A stretch of 64,000 bases of DNA from contig WIUZ02000005.1 of NCBI GenBank assembly GCA_015956445.1, positions 124,001-188,000 on the forward strand, given 5' to 3'. The notes below the pieces were generated by a model. The model searched no databases, was not told the DNA's origin, and was given only the letters and a program-made list of their open reading frames with translations. The stretch is from Thelephora terrestris. Its lineage: Eukaryota; Basidiomycota; Agaricomycetes; Thelephorales; Thelephoraceae. Made by a program: the position numbers and the translations under genes. Of the stretch, positions 1 through 9,851 are shown piece after piece; positions within the stretch are counted from its first letter, which is position 1, and each line of letters begins with the position of its first letter.

Positions 1-989
1 CTTGGGCCTTGTTGAACTGGGGCCTCTATTATGCCTTTGAGCTCTGGGTAGTTCCTGACAAGATTGACGTACTTTACTAGGTAGTCTGGTTTGTTGAGTT
101 TCAGCCCACTCATGCTTTCAACTAGCTTGTTAAGTTCCTTGTCATCTTTCCCTTTGCCCTTCTTGGTCCTGGGAGGTGTCTTGGGTGGGGTGATGGGTGA
201 CTTCCGTTGTGTAAGGGGTTTTACATCATGGTCTGACTCATCTCCAGAACTGTATCCGTGCTTCTTCTCCTTCTCATCATCATCCTCATCTGAGTCAGAT
301 TCAGAGTCCGAGGAATCGTACCTAGTCCTTGTAGTGAGATGCTGGTCAAACCTGTTGGGGTTGAGGACTGAGTTAGCCGCCTTCTCTATGTCAGATATTT
401 CAAATGGGATGGTAACATCCAACTCAGGGTTCACCATCCTCATATGAGATTCTGCCTGTCTTCTGAACAAGGAATTCAGTCCTTCCCAGAAATATCTGCG
501 AACCTCTCGGTTGGAGATCCTCTTCCTTTCTTTGGCTAGGCCAACCAGCTTCCAGAATTCTAGCTGATATTTCTTAAACTCATCCAAGGTACGCATCTTG
601 CGTTGTCTCCATTTGGCTGTGAATCCATCGATTTTTCCCATGTTCAGACATACTTCTTTGACTCCAAAGTAGTACTCCAAATCCTTCAAGAGATCGTGGT
701 AATCTCTCTCAGCATGGGAAGGCAAACTCCGGAGCTTCCGAGCTACCTTATCACTGCAATATCTAATAAGCCCTTGGTACTTTTCTCTGGATGAGGTCAC
801 TCTGTAACGCTCACAGAGGTGCTCATATGTCTCCAGGAAAGGTTCCAGGCTGTAGGGCTCCCCATCAAAGGTTCGGGGTGCTCTTGATCTGTTGGGGGAG
901 GGCAGTTCCAAATAGGAACCAGAGTAGTGTCGATCTTCATTCCTGAAGATGGGGGAGTGTTCGTTTTCTGACTCTGATAGACGAGTCAT
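1..989 (-). CDS. Retrotransposon Gag-like protein, 5' part (runs off left edge)
   Basis: The minus frame is open from an ATG at 989 to the window edge (about 329 codons, no stop). It is predicted to be the structural protein of an LTR retrotransposon. A Gag-like helical region (motifs RTFDGEPYSLEPFLETYEHL and EFWKLVGLAKERKRISNREV) is followed by an acidic/basic linker rich in S, D, E and K, as in the Gag of fungal Ty3/gypsy elements upstream of the zinc knuckle, which would lie outside the window. The upstream PBS and LTR (1074-2401) fit this reading and orientation. The specific clade cannot be judged without pol. Confidence 0.7.
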   Translation of the reverse strand, partial: MTRLSESENEHSPIFRNEDRHYSGSYLELPSPNRSRAPRTFDGEPYSLEPFLETYEHLCERYRVTSSREKYQGLIRYCSDKVARKLRSLPSHAERDYHDLLKDLEYYFGVKEVCLNMGKIDGFTAKWRQRKMRTLDEFKKYQLEFWKLVGLAKERKRISNREVRRYFWEGLNSLFRRQAESHMRMVNPELDVTIPFEISDIEKAANSVLNPNRFDQHLTTRTRYDSSDSESDSDEDDDEKEKKHGYSSGDESDHDVKPLTQRKSPITPPKTPPRTKKGKGKDDKELNKLVESMSGLKLNKPDYLVKYVNLVRNYPELKGIIEAPVQQGP

Positions 990-1073
990 ACTGTGAGTGG
1001 GGTGGGGATTAAGGGTAGAAGAGGGTCTAATGGTGAATGAGATGTCCTGGGTGATGTGGGTTTGTTTACTGGA

Positions 1074-1093
1074 ATCCCTCGCCGTGGGCTCCA
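1074..1093 (-). other. Primer-binding site of the left-edge retroelement
   Basis: Read on the minus strand, two bases after the LTR end (..CCGACA) comes TGGAGCCCACGGCGAG. It starts with the TGG that pairs with the CCA end of a tRNA primer. It resembles the PBS of the complete element (TGGAACCCACGCCG at 21595-21613), so related tRNAs may be used. The tRNA was not identified. Confidence 0.55.
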
Positions 1094-1095
1094 GT

Positions 1096-2401
1096 TGTCG
1101 GGTTCGTGGGGAGTGTAGTGTTATTTCCTATACGGAAGATAACTAACACCCTTTGGTTTGCTTAGAGACTAGAGTATAGAAACCAAGCAGGCTGGTTGAT
1201 TAGTCAATGAACTCAACTAACAACTCCACAGGGTAGAGCGGGGTTCCTCTTTCCGGCTCTTGGTCCTGATGAGTTCGCTGGGGATCTACTAGTAGTGTGT
1301 CCCTCAGTAATTATTCTAGGGAATCAGTAATGTTATCACTCAGGGGCTCTGTACACTCTGATTAGACACCTAACTTCACCGTGGGAATCTATGTTCTGAT
1401 AGGAATGGGGTTCCTGACTCAAGGATGGGCCTTGAGGCTGTGCTTGAGGCTGTGTAATAGTCCTGTCCTTAGGCTGTACCTAAAGCTGTGTCGAGGCTGT
1501 GTCGTGAAACTAAACCAAATAAGGAAGGTGTACGCTTACACCTGAGGCTGTGCTTGATATGTCGTAAAAGTGACAAGATATGTCGTAGAGCTTATAGAGG
1601 TATGTCAGATACCTTAAACTTGCTACAGATGATGCCTAGTGCGTCAAACAAATATAACTTCAAACAAACTTGGGATAAAATGATATGTCGTAGAATATGT
1701 CGTAGACCTTTGTAGTACCTGCTAAATCTGGCTGTTACCTAGACAAACACTCTTCTGAAGTGGAGGGCTATCTGCCTAAAGTATCAGACTTCAGCAATAC
1801 AGACACCAAAAACTCCAACGTCACAAGTGTGCTAGGCTTGATCAGTACTTCTGACTTAGTGCTTCTTCACACAGAGGATGAGGCTGAAAGTGGTATGTGA
1901 TTACTCAAAATCACTCAACCAATCAGTCCTAAGGGGTAGGGGGTAGATGAAAAGTTGTGGGGGAAAACTAGCAAAGAGAGCCTCAGTCTAGGTGAAGACT
2001 GAGCTGTTGGTGATTCTCCCTGAGTAGTGGGTGAGCTGCTGTCCTCATGGGGTGAACTGATTGTCCCTTAGAAGTGTGGTTGAGGTCTATATATACTAAT
2101 TTACAGGAGAATGTGTGATGATTTCGCCGTTTACCCTCTTTCATTTCCTTTATTTAACGCCTCATCACCACTAAGTCAGTTGGTGCCCTGCCCTAAACAC
2201 GGCGGTAAACTGTTTATTATGCAGTATGCCCTATGCTTAACGACTCAAAGTCCAATACGTGGAACGTGCTACTAGTCAAGATACCCCAGAAGACCCGAGG
2301 TATAATACGTGAACATGTACCGGCGGACCTTCACACGAAGATCCCCCCTACCTGGCCCTCCGTTGCCCCTGAACGACTAGTAGATATTCAGGCTACCGAC
2401 A
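1096..2401 (-). repeat. Probable long LTR of the left-edge retroelement (right limit uncertain)
   Basis: The segment starts TGTCGG next to the PBS and has an inverted CCGACA at 2396-2401, giving TG..CA ends with a 6-bp inverted repeat. A minus-strand TATA box lies at 2088-2095. Short degenerate repeats (GAGGCTGTG, GATATGTCGTAG) occur at 1430-1700. The right end is doubtful: the bases across it (2393-2412) recur exactly at 8557-8576, so homology does not stop at the supposed LTR border. No second LTR is in the window to test it. Confidence 0.4.
2088..2095 (-). promoter_or_regulatory. TATA box in the left LTR
   Basis: TATATATA in an AT-poor setting, oriented by context towards the gag frame at 989. 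The distance (about 1.1 kb) implies a long leader. Inferred only from sequence and layout. Confidence 0.4.
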
Positions 2402-2573
2402 ACAAGGGATGTATTAATAAGCGTCGCGTGCTGACCTCTCGCAGAAGTCAACCGGCTTATTAATCTGACCCTTGGATTGGACTTATGAAAATCATTATGC
2501 TTTACGACTCATGGATCACACGCAATAGACAATATAGAAAATGCATTGGAAGTCAACAGTACAAAAGAGTTAT

Positions 2574-4791
2574 CTAATCAATATCTCTTCGGATCCTTTG
2601 TACTACTTCCAATGCCGACCTCACCAACTCCTCATTCAGCCAGTTCTGCTCCCGGATCTCGTTCGGGTCTACGTCCAACAGGTCGTCGTAATCTGGAAGC
2701 TCTGTGTCAGAGTTCGGTTCGCTATCAGGAACGAACTCGGCATACGGATCGTACTCCAGAGCAGGCCATTGACGGCGACTACCCCAAGGAGTAGATATGA
2801 ATCCAGGATGAGGGGTGTCCCTACGAACAACTCCCAAGTTCTGATAGAACTCGTCGCTCCCGATCTCGATAACCTCATCATCAACGGGAACCAACCTGTT
2901 CTCGTGACGAACCAACAAACGAGCGGGTGGCGACTCAGCCCGGTTAGGGATAATCGGCGACCCAGCCCGATGCAGAACCTCCTCTCCCTCCTCTTCTTCG
3001 ACTTGGACCTCCGGCTCGTTACACCTCCTCTCACTGGGGGCAAGGGGTCAAATACCTGGTGGGTACATGCTGAATACATTGTGATCACAGTCAAAAAGTG
3101 ATCGCAATGTGCCCAGTGGGGAAATTTTGAATACATTCAAAATGTACCTGGCCATGTGAACCCAATGTGTCCAGTGGGCACATTTTGATTGTGATCACAA
3201 TGTACCCATCAATGTGATCTCAATGTGCTCACTGGGGACATTTTGATTGTGATCACAATGTACACATCAATGTGATCTCAATGTGCCAGCTGTGCACATT
3301 TTAATTTCTTTCACAATGTTCCCATCAATGTGTTCCCAATGTACCCAGCTCATTACATAATAGTTTCTTTCACAATGTTGTCCACAATGTGTCCAGCATG
3401 TGGCTGAGCCACTCATTCAAAATTCTTTCACAAAGTATCCAGTGATGTGTCTAGAATGTGTACAGCCATACACATAGTGATTTCTTTGAAAGTTCATGAT
3501 GAAATTGAACAATATTGTGATTACATTGTGATTACTTCAAAAAGAACCCCCTGGGAACATTATGGACACATCACTGGATAATCTTTGAAAGAATTTTGAA
3601 TGAGTGGCTCAGCCACATGCTGGACACATTGTGGACAATATTGTGAAAGAAACTATTATGTAATGAGCTGGGTACATTGGGAACACATTGATGGGAACAT
3701 TGTGAAAGAAATTAAAATGTGCACAGCTGGCACATTGAGATCACATTGATGTGTACATTGTGATCACAATCAAAATGTCCCCAGTGAGCACATTGAGATC
3801 ACATTGATGGGTACATTGTGATCGCAATCAAAATGTGCCCACTGGACACATTGGGTTCACATGGCCAGGTACATTTTGAATGTATTCAAAATTTCCCCAC
3901 TGGGCACATTGCGATCACTTTTTGACTGTGATCACAATGTATTCAGCATGTACCCACCGGGTATTTGACCCCTTGCCCCCAGTGTCTGGAGATCCCGGAC
4001 TTCTCCGGTCAACTCGGAGACACGACGAGTAAGGCGAGCCTAAAAGTAATAGGGTTAGAAGAAATCAATTATCTTCAACCCCTACCCCTTACCTTATCGT
4101 CCTCCAACTCTCCGGTTTTAGTAACAAGGGCCCGAACCAAGTCCTTAAGAGTGGTCACCTCTCCCTAAAGAAAATGTTGGGTTAGAAAAGTCAATTATCT
4201 CCCGACCCCACATTTACCTTTAGTAAATCGATATCGGCCCCCTGTCGGACAACGCTATCCTCTTGTCCATGAATAACTCCCTGCATATCCTCCTTCCAAT
4301 TCTCCAAGGCTTCTATCTCTTCTCGACGACCATCAACTCGCTCATTGACATGAGCAATCTCATCCATCAACATGGACCCAACGTTACCCGTATGGATAAC
4401 GCTGGCCTCCAACACAGAGTTGAAGGTCTCATTGGTCTCGGTGACGAACTCGACACCCCTGTTAAGGAGTTTGGTCGCATAGGGGTTCGTCTCGATACGC
4501 GCCAACTTGCGCCGAGACACCCTACGAGAAGCTTGGATGAAGTCCCTAAAACCTAAAACGAAATGTCAGAAGACACGCCAAATATGTCAACCGACATCCC
4601 GAACCTAAGTCGGTAAAACCCTCATTAGGGTCGGCGGTGGCGGTCCGGTCCATGACATTTCCCAAAGTGGGATAAGGGCGGGAAGCGTCCCGACGAGCAT
4701 GAGAGAAGCGGTCGATATTGAAGTTGTTCTCCTGAACAGGAGAGTAGGAGGAAGAGCGACGAGTGGGAACACGAGTAGAAGCACGAGGCAT
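2574..4791 (-). CDS. Spliced coiled-coil protein of a mobile element, interrupted by palindrome copy A
   Basis: Unknown protein, 367 aa once introns and palindrome A are removed. Exons (minus): 4791-4605, 4552-4218, 4164-4093, 4039-3985, then after the palindrome 3028-2574. Introns 2 and 3 have clear GTAAAT/GTAAGG donors and CTTTAG/TTTTAG acceptors; intron 1 uses the donor GTTCGG. Residues about 60-200 are helical and charged (EEIEALENWKEDMQGVI; TTLKDLVRALVTKTGELEDD), suggesting a coiled coil. The C-terminal half is acidic. Removing the palindrome plus one TCT copy restores the frame exactly (510 nt, no stop), so the insertion is recent. The probable TATA box (7166-7176) is separated from the start by the 2.3-kb unit at 4832-7140. 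No catalytic motif was seen. It may belong to the left-edge LTR element or an older relative. Confidence 0.6.
3032..3984. mobile_element. Palindromic CACTG element, copy A (TSD TCT)
   Basis: 953 bp running from CACTGGGGGCAAGGGG to CCCCTTGCCCCCAGTG. It is flanked by the 3-bp duplication TCT (3029-3031 and 3985-3987). The two halves, each over 400 bp, are near-perfect inverted repeats around a loop of about 110 bp near 3455-3570. The arms are built of repeated AT-rich modules containing CACATTG, CACAATG and TGATC. No coding capacity. CACTR ends and a 3-bp TSD point to a non-autonomous CACTA/CMC-type DNA transposon (inference). It lies in the last exon of the coiled-coil gene. Confidence 0.85.
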
Positions 4792-4936
4792 GTTGGCTGT
4801 GTGTGTAACAAAGGTGGGTTTGTTGAGAGACTGTCACGAACGCGTGACATAGTAGCCAAAATCGCACAGGTAATCCAAGACATTGGTCTTATTCGCAGTA
4901 ATAATAGTACACGAGTGGTTAAAAAGAACTACAAAG

Positions 4937-5840
4937 TCAGACAAGAACAAATGGGTCGACATCGCATGAACAGTTCTGGGGAAGAGGGCAACGGTGAGCG
5001 AAGTGGTGAGGGTTATAAACGCTCTCAGGACAATAGGACCACTCTCGCGTCACCGGATCCTGCCAACATTCCCTACACCCCAACACATCATGAGAGAGAC
5101 TCTCATACATCTCTCGTCGCACGTCCAGCAAGGCCCCGCTCACTAAGGAGAACCCATAACGGTCCTGGAGACCCGCCACTTCCACCTTCAACTTCATCTT
5201 CACCTGCCGTGACTTGTCGGAGGGACGACAGCGTTGACCAGAACGAGTCATCGGACTCTTGCGGGTCTTCTTCTTCAGGGACCTCTCCACCATCTGGCGA
5301 ACTGGGGCAGGACTCCAAGGAGGGGATGGAGGGAGAGGAACGCCCTGATCCTGGTGGTGGCGAAGGGACGACTGGGGACTTGCAAGGGGGGTCGGCGCAA
5401 TAAGCCCCGTGGCATTTGTGTCCGAAATATCGGAAGAGAGATGCCTGAAAAGGTCCCCAATGTTCCAAAGCAAAGTGAGAGAAGTCATCATTCAAACTGT
5501 TCATGATGACGTACATGAGGTCCACGCGCTTCTCCAACTTCGCGATCCTATCCTCCCTCTCCCTCTCCATGACGTCCAATAAGCGAGAGGCCGCAGGGTG
5601 TTGAGCCTGCATCCGAGGCAGGGGAAGCCTGGGGTCTTCGTACCCAGCCTGTTCCCAGAACTCGGCAGGGGCGTTATGAGCGGTGAGGAAGTCGATGGCA
5701 ACTTGGTTGTCATGAGCGATGTTGGCGGCAGAGTCGTACAGGTGTTGCTCCACGTTGTAAGGAGCATCCGTCTCGAAGGACGGGGTGAAGGAGGTGGCGA
5801 CGGCGTTGAGCACGGCATTGTTGGCATTGAAAGAAGACAT
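4937..5840 (-). CDS. Unit protein 1 (Cys/His-rich, 280 aa), copy 1
   Basis: Unknown function; not matched to a family I know. Two exons, 5840-5204 and 5142-4937, with a 61-nt intron (donor GTGAAG, acceptor TTCTCCTTAG). The N-terminal about 130 residues are predicted mixed/helical (NIAHDNQVAIDFLTAHNAPA; EDRIAKLEKRVDLMYVIMN). A first Cys/His patch is GHKCHGAYC, followed by an acidic Ser/Pro-rich linker. The C-terminal exon is rich in Cys and His (GCRECW, YNPHHFAHRC, NCSCDVDPF) and looks metal-binding. The copy at 27849-28746 keeps intron position, intron length, stop position and every one of these Cys/His residues, while differing mostly by conservative changes. That pattern suggests both copies evolved under constraint. 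Confidence 0.7.
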
Positions 5841-6496
5841 AGTAGCGAGGAGTTGTTGAAAAGGTAGTACTGGTGTTTGGTGGGAGTGGAAAAGAGACGA
5901 TGAGGGGAAAAGATCATTAATCCCCCTGACTTAAATACATCCTGACTCAAAGGATACCGAAAAGGGAAAAACAAAAACTCATTATCCATTAAACGTCTCC
6001 ATTAGGGTAAACGAACCCTCAACCCCAATTGCGATCCCATCAAACCAGAGAAATCCCCATCGATTACGGGAAATCCCCATCCGCCTTCTACTGCTACCAT
6101 GAAACGAGAGAAATCCCCACCGATCATGGGAAATCCCCATCAATCTTCTATTACCCCCGTCGATCATGAGAAATCCCCATTGTGCTTCTAATAAACTCCT
6201 CACGACTGCTCCCCTATTTCATTTCGTCATTTGTCATTCTAAAAGTCCCACGTCTCTGACTCATTCCTCCTGCCCTAAACTACGCACAGACCATGTTGAC
6301 TCCTGTTTGACTCGTTGTAGAATAGTGACTCCTGTAGAGGATTGGGTATATAAGGAAGAGCGTTCGCTCCTTTCTTTCCCCATTCTCAATCTCTTCTGTA
6401 CTCCTCTACCCACAACCTGAATAAAAGTAAGCTGAGGAATTCTCCTCACGACTTACCTTCTCTAACTCATTTCAGCAGGAATCCTCCTGCCAGTGT
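5841..6496. promoter_or_regulatory. Divergent promoter region of the unit, copy 1
   Basis: 656 bp between the two divergent start codons. A TATA box (TATATAAG, 6347-6354) lies 143 bp before the plus-strand ATG. Between about 6050 and 6190 the motif GAAATCCCCATC is repeated several times in an imperfect tandem array (unit about 45-60 bp, spaced by CTTCTATT). The same array and TATA arrangement occur in copy 2, so they are part of the unit and may bind a regulator (inference). Confidence 0.55.
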
Positions 6497-7120
6497 ATGT
6501 TCAGTGCCCCTAACCCCTTTCCCTCTACCAGTCCAGTCCAGCGACCAGTCATCCCTGACGCTAGAAGATCTATCTGGGAGTATAAGCTCATCAGAAGTCT
6601 TCAAGTAAACCGAACCGCCGGTTTACTTACCCATTTTCCTTACTACCGACCCTTTGCAGCTCTCGACGCCGGAGTCACTACTCCTCCATTTCTACTAGGA
6701 GCTGATCATCAATTCCTTTGGAATTCTGATCTTACTGAGAGCGTCCTTGCGACCGTCTACTTCAGTATCAGTCCGGCCTTTTACTTTCCCTCTCCACGTG
6801 TTCACCTCACGACTAATATCCACACCCATTCTCCTGCTATTATCGTTCTTTGGTGGGAGATCCCAGCTGAATTACCTTATTCTGTCATAGAATATCTCGT
6901 CAACTTCGAACGTCTTAGTGATCAAGACTTCAAACCGTTTGTGCAGCAGCTCAATCAGTTCTGCCAAGACTACCACTCGCCCGTTCATCCTTATCAAACC
7001 AAGTCACCCCTCTCTCTTGATATTCCCCCTCCCCTCGTCTCCACACCCGGAACCCCCTTCAAAACCAGACCCGATACCCCTCACCCCGCCGCTAATCCTC
7101 TAGCGCCCCACAAACAGTAA
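6497..7120 (+). CDS. Unit protein 2 (207 aa), copy 1
   Basis: Single-exon frame starting at an ATG downstream of the TATA box and stopping 20 bp before the end of the unit. No family recognised. The middle (residues about 30-160) looks like a compact mixed fold (RRSIWEYKLIRSLQVNR, VLATVYFSISPAFYF, IIVLWWEIPAELPYSVIEYL). The tail is Pro/Thr-rich (TPGTPF..RPDTPHP). No signal peptide or transmembrane segment is evident. The second copy (29435-30052) is intact, clearly similar along its whole length and of nearly the same size, which argues that the product matters to the unit. Confidence 0.7.
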   Translation: MFSAPNPFPSTSPVQRPVIPDARRSIWEYKLIRSLQVNRTAGLLTHFPYYRPFAALDAGVTTPPFLLGADHQFLWNSDLTESVLATVYFSISPAFYFPSPRVHLTTNIHTHSPAIIVLWWEIPAELPYSVIEYLVNFERLSDQDFKPFVQQLNQFCQDYHSPVHPYQTKSPLSLDIPPPLVSTPGTPFKTRPDTPHPAANPLAPHKQ

Positions 7121-7165
7121 GCAGGCCCACAACCCTGACAGAGACCTAGTCATCCAACCCCCTTT

Positions 7166-7176
7166 GGTTATATACC
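7166..7176 (-). promoter_or_regulatory. Probable displaced TATA box of the coiled-coil gene
   Basis: Minus-strand GGTATATAACC. If unit copy 1 and one GAGAC are removed, it lies about 65 bp upstream of the ATG at 4791, a normal distance. The insertion now puts it 2.3 kb away. Confidence 0.4.
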
Positions 7177-7799
7177 AAATACCACGCCCCTTCCACGACT
7201 CAGGAGTTGAGTCATCATTTCTATTGTTTACTGCGCATGACCCACATGACATCATATGCCCCTATTTCTTAGTCATATGCTCCCCTTTTGCCATTGGCTG
7301 TTAGTCAGTCATACCCACATTCCTTCCGAACATTCGCAGGATATGTCATGCTTTGTAATTGCTCTGTAATGCTCTCAAATTGCTATTGGCCGCCACACTT
7401 TCGTTTATCAGCTGATAATTTGTAGCATTAGTCACCACGTAACGCACAGACCATGCAGTGCTGCGCACGGACCATGTTTGTCTGTGTTTGTATCTTTAGG
7501 GTAGTTACATGTCACTGTCATGTCACAAATCTAAGTAGTATATATACTCAGAGTAGTTTAGCCTGTACTCCTTAGATTTGTTATCATCAGACTCTCCGTG
7601 ACCTCTACTGCTGTGTGCTTAGAGCAAGAGTGCCTGAAGACCCTTGTCTCCTTCTTTCTCCTCTTCTCCAATCTAGTCTGTGAAGAGACTTCCGATATCC
7701 CTGGGTTTGCAACAGGGTTATAACTGTGTGTTTGATCCCTGCGAGTGATAGGTTTGGATAGCAAGAGTGCTATTGAACTGTAGAGGTCGCGTCGGCCTG

Positions 7800-8010
7800 A
7801 CAGAATGTCCCAGAACATTCCAACGCATTCCACATTATTCCATAACATTCCATCATGTTCCATGGCATTCCGTCTTGTTCCTTTGGGTGACCAGTGATCA
7901 CATCTGTGACATTCCGTCACCTTCTAGAATGTTCCATTACCTTCTAATACGTTCCAGTGTTCTCCAGTAGGCTCCAAGGAATTCCATGATTTTCCATGAT
8001 TTTCCAGGCT
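7800..8010 (+). repeat. Degenerate CATTCC-rich tandem array
   Basis: About twenty imperfect copies of a 9-12 bp unit containing CATTCCA or GTTCCA, visible by eye. No coding signal. Confidence 0.6.
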
Positions 8011-8731
8011 TTATCTTATCTCTTATCTTATCTATTGTCCTTATCTTATCAAATGAATAAACAATTATCCATAAAATATTCTTGCTTGGGCTGTAAGTAC
8101 ACTATTAATTGTGCGAAAAATCGTAAATAAATCATGATTAATCCAGGGGTCCGACAACGGCCTTGGAAGAACTTCGTTCCGGAACGCCTAGAACGCGCGC
8201 GCACTAAAAATAGGTCTCATGACCTTGACGACCCCTTTACAAACCCCTTTACGACCCTGATGACTCATTTATGACATCATGATAACGACCAACCCTGGAC
8301 CCTGGAACACACACGTGGGCACGGGGTATCAACATTTGGACACTGTGCTTCTAATCGGATAGTAGCCCTATCTGATCTGGTTGTGCTTTGGAAGCAGAGT
8401 AGGCCTGAGCCGAGAACAGCAGCTGAAGAATATAATCCCTGGTGCCACTTAGGAAGAACGATATTCCCAGGTGCTATGCCTAATCAAGACTGGGTCTGAT
8501 CAAGCGATTACGGTTGCAACTCCCAGGTTACTGCCTGTCCGTTGGTATCATACCACCTACCGACAACAAGGGATGTGTAGAGTTCCTCGCTATCTCTGGC
8601 CAATTGCAGAAGCCACGAGACGGGCTCACCTGACCCTTGGGTGTGGTCTAGATCCAGGGACGAACTTTCATGACCCATGCCCCTATTTCTTTTAGGACTA
8701 GTGTTATCTTTTACCCCTATGTTTCATGCGG

Positions 8732-9851
8732 TGAACTAGCTGAACACTCCGGGTAGTCGGATACCCTAAAAAGAGTGTACAAGCAGTTGAGGTGGGTACC
8801 GGTTGAGTGTTGAGTTCTGTACGACCACCGGAACAGAAGATCTGTTCAGAGATGCCCGAAGATGTCTGGAGAATCGCCGGGGAAGACCGCAACGACTAGA
8901 GTAAAGCGCGAGTTTCGAGACAAAGCAGAGGGGGGATGGGAACCGAGGTTGCGGAGAGTTGCGATGGAGAATCACCGCGAAGTCGTAAAGTAGCTGAAGC
9001 AGGTTTTTGGTAGGAGCAAGAGAGAAGGCACAGAGAAGCCGAGAACTTGACTTGAGAACTGGAGAGCGAACCGGAGAACTGGAGAACTCGGACTGAAACT
9101 GAACTGGGGGATCTGAGTCAATGCATTCCAGGTTATCTAAGACACAGTATATAAAGGAAACCGAAGAATCTCCTAAATAAGCAGTGTCGAGATAGTCCAT
9201 GAGAGAGAAGGGGAACGGAAAAGCAAAACTAAGAGGAACTTGGTAAGAGGGGTAACTACTAGGGGGGGAAACGACGACGAAGGCTGAGTAACTACAGGGA
9301 CGATGACGAAGGGGTGACGACGGCATGAGAGGAAGCCGCGTCATACAGGAGAAAACGCAGGGGAACAGAAATCGAGAGCGGAAGATAGAAATGGAGGCAA
9401 ATGCCCGGAGAACGGAACGGTGCGGGGAATGGAACTGATCGATCGACCGGGAAGTTCCGATCAATAAGGAATCGCGGGGACGAGGGCGCAGAACGGTGGG
9501 ATAACCGGAGATCAATGGTGGGAGGGATCGATAACGATAGATAACGATGGCGAAGGGCTAGAACGAGAGTCGAAACGAGGATGAAAGGCGAGGGGGACGA
9601 GGCGTCGGGGATATCAGAGTTCCGGAGGGTCGGATAGCGTGTGGCGGATGGCAGAACGCGAGGATTCAAAACAGGGTTCCCGAGGGGGGGTGTGAAGCGG
9701 GGAAGAACGTCCGAGAAACAATAGAGGCGGTCCGGTGATCAGGGTGAAGGCTGCCTCGAGGCAGTCGCGAGGCCAAGAAGAGTCCGGAACTCAATGGAGT
9801 CGAACGACCAATAGGAAGAAATCGGAGATTGGGAGTTTCGATGTCGCGACA
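8732..9851 (-). repeat. 3' LTR of the Ty3/gypsy element
   Basis: 1120 bp, TGAACTAGCTGAAC to GTCGCGACA on the plus strand, nearly identical to 21616-22735. GTATATAAAGG at about 9148 is a TATA-like site. Open frames inside are low-complexity and identical in both LTRs, so they are not evidence of coding. Confidence 0.93.

Larger units (their letters stand above)
4832..7140. mobile_element. 2.3-kb LTR-like unit with two divergent genes, copy 1 (TSD GAGAC)
   Basis: 2309 bp starting TGTCACGAACG and ending AACCCTGACA, flanked by perfect 5-bp duplications GAGAC (4827-4831 and 7141-7145). TG..CA ends plus a 5-bp TSD are typical of integrase-made LTR insertions, so formally this is a solo LTR. Unusually it holds two divergent genes (4937-5840 minus, 6497-7120 plus) sharing a promoter region. 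A second copy lies at 26704-30079 with its own TSD. It inserted 41 bp upstream of the ATG of the coiled-coil gene, between that gene and its TATA box. Confidence 0.8.
7146..8731. other. TE-derived non-coding stretch between unit copy 1 and the Ty3/gypsy element
   Basis: No supported gene. It holds the probable TATA box of the coiled-coil gene (7166-7176, minus), another TATATATA near 7540, a CATTCC-rich degenerate array (about 7800-8010), a possible LTR end GGTCCGACA at about 8149-8157, and a 20-bp segment (8557-8576) identical to 2393-2412. The right end (8728-8731, GCGG) is the target of the 14-kb element; the sequence resumes at 22740. Probably one or more old LTRs. Confidence 0.4.

Noticed and set aside
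4832-7140. Unit as a TIR DNA transposon
   Set aside because: The inverted ends match over only about 5-6 bp and no transposase motif is present. TG..CA with a 5-bp duplication fits an LTR better, though a TIR element is not fully excluded.
7800-8010. CATTCC array as a CRISPR array or satellite
   Set aside because: Units are 9-12 bp, degenerate, and have no unique spacers; the array is far too short for a satellite.
8766-9515. 249-codon minus frame in the 3' LTR, also at 21650-22399
   Set aside because: It is the same in both copies only because the LTRs are nearly identical. The composition is Ser/Pro/Arg low-complexity with no motif, so it is not evidence of a gene.
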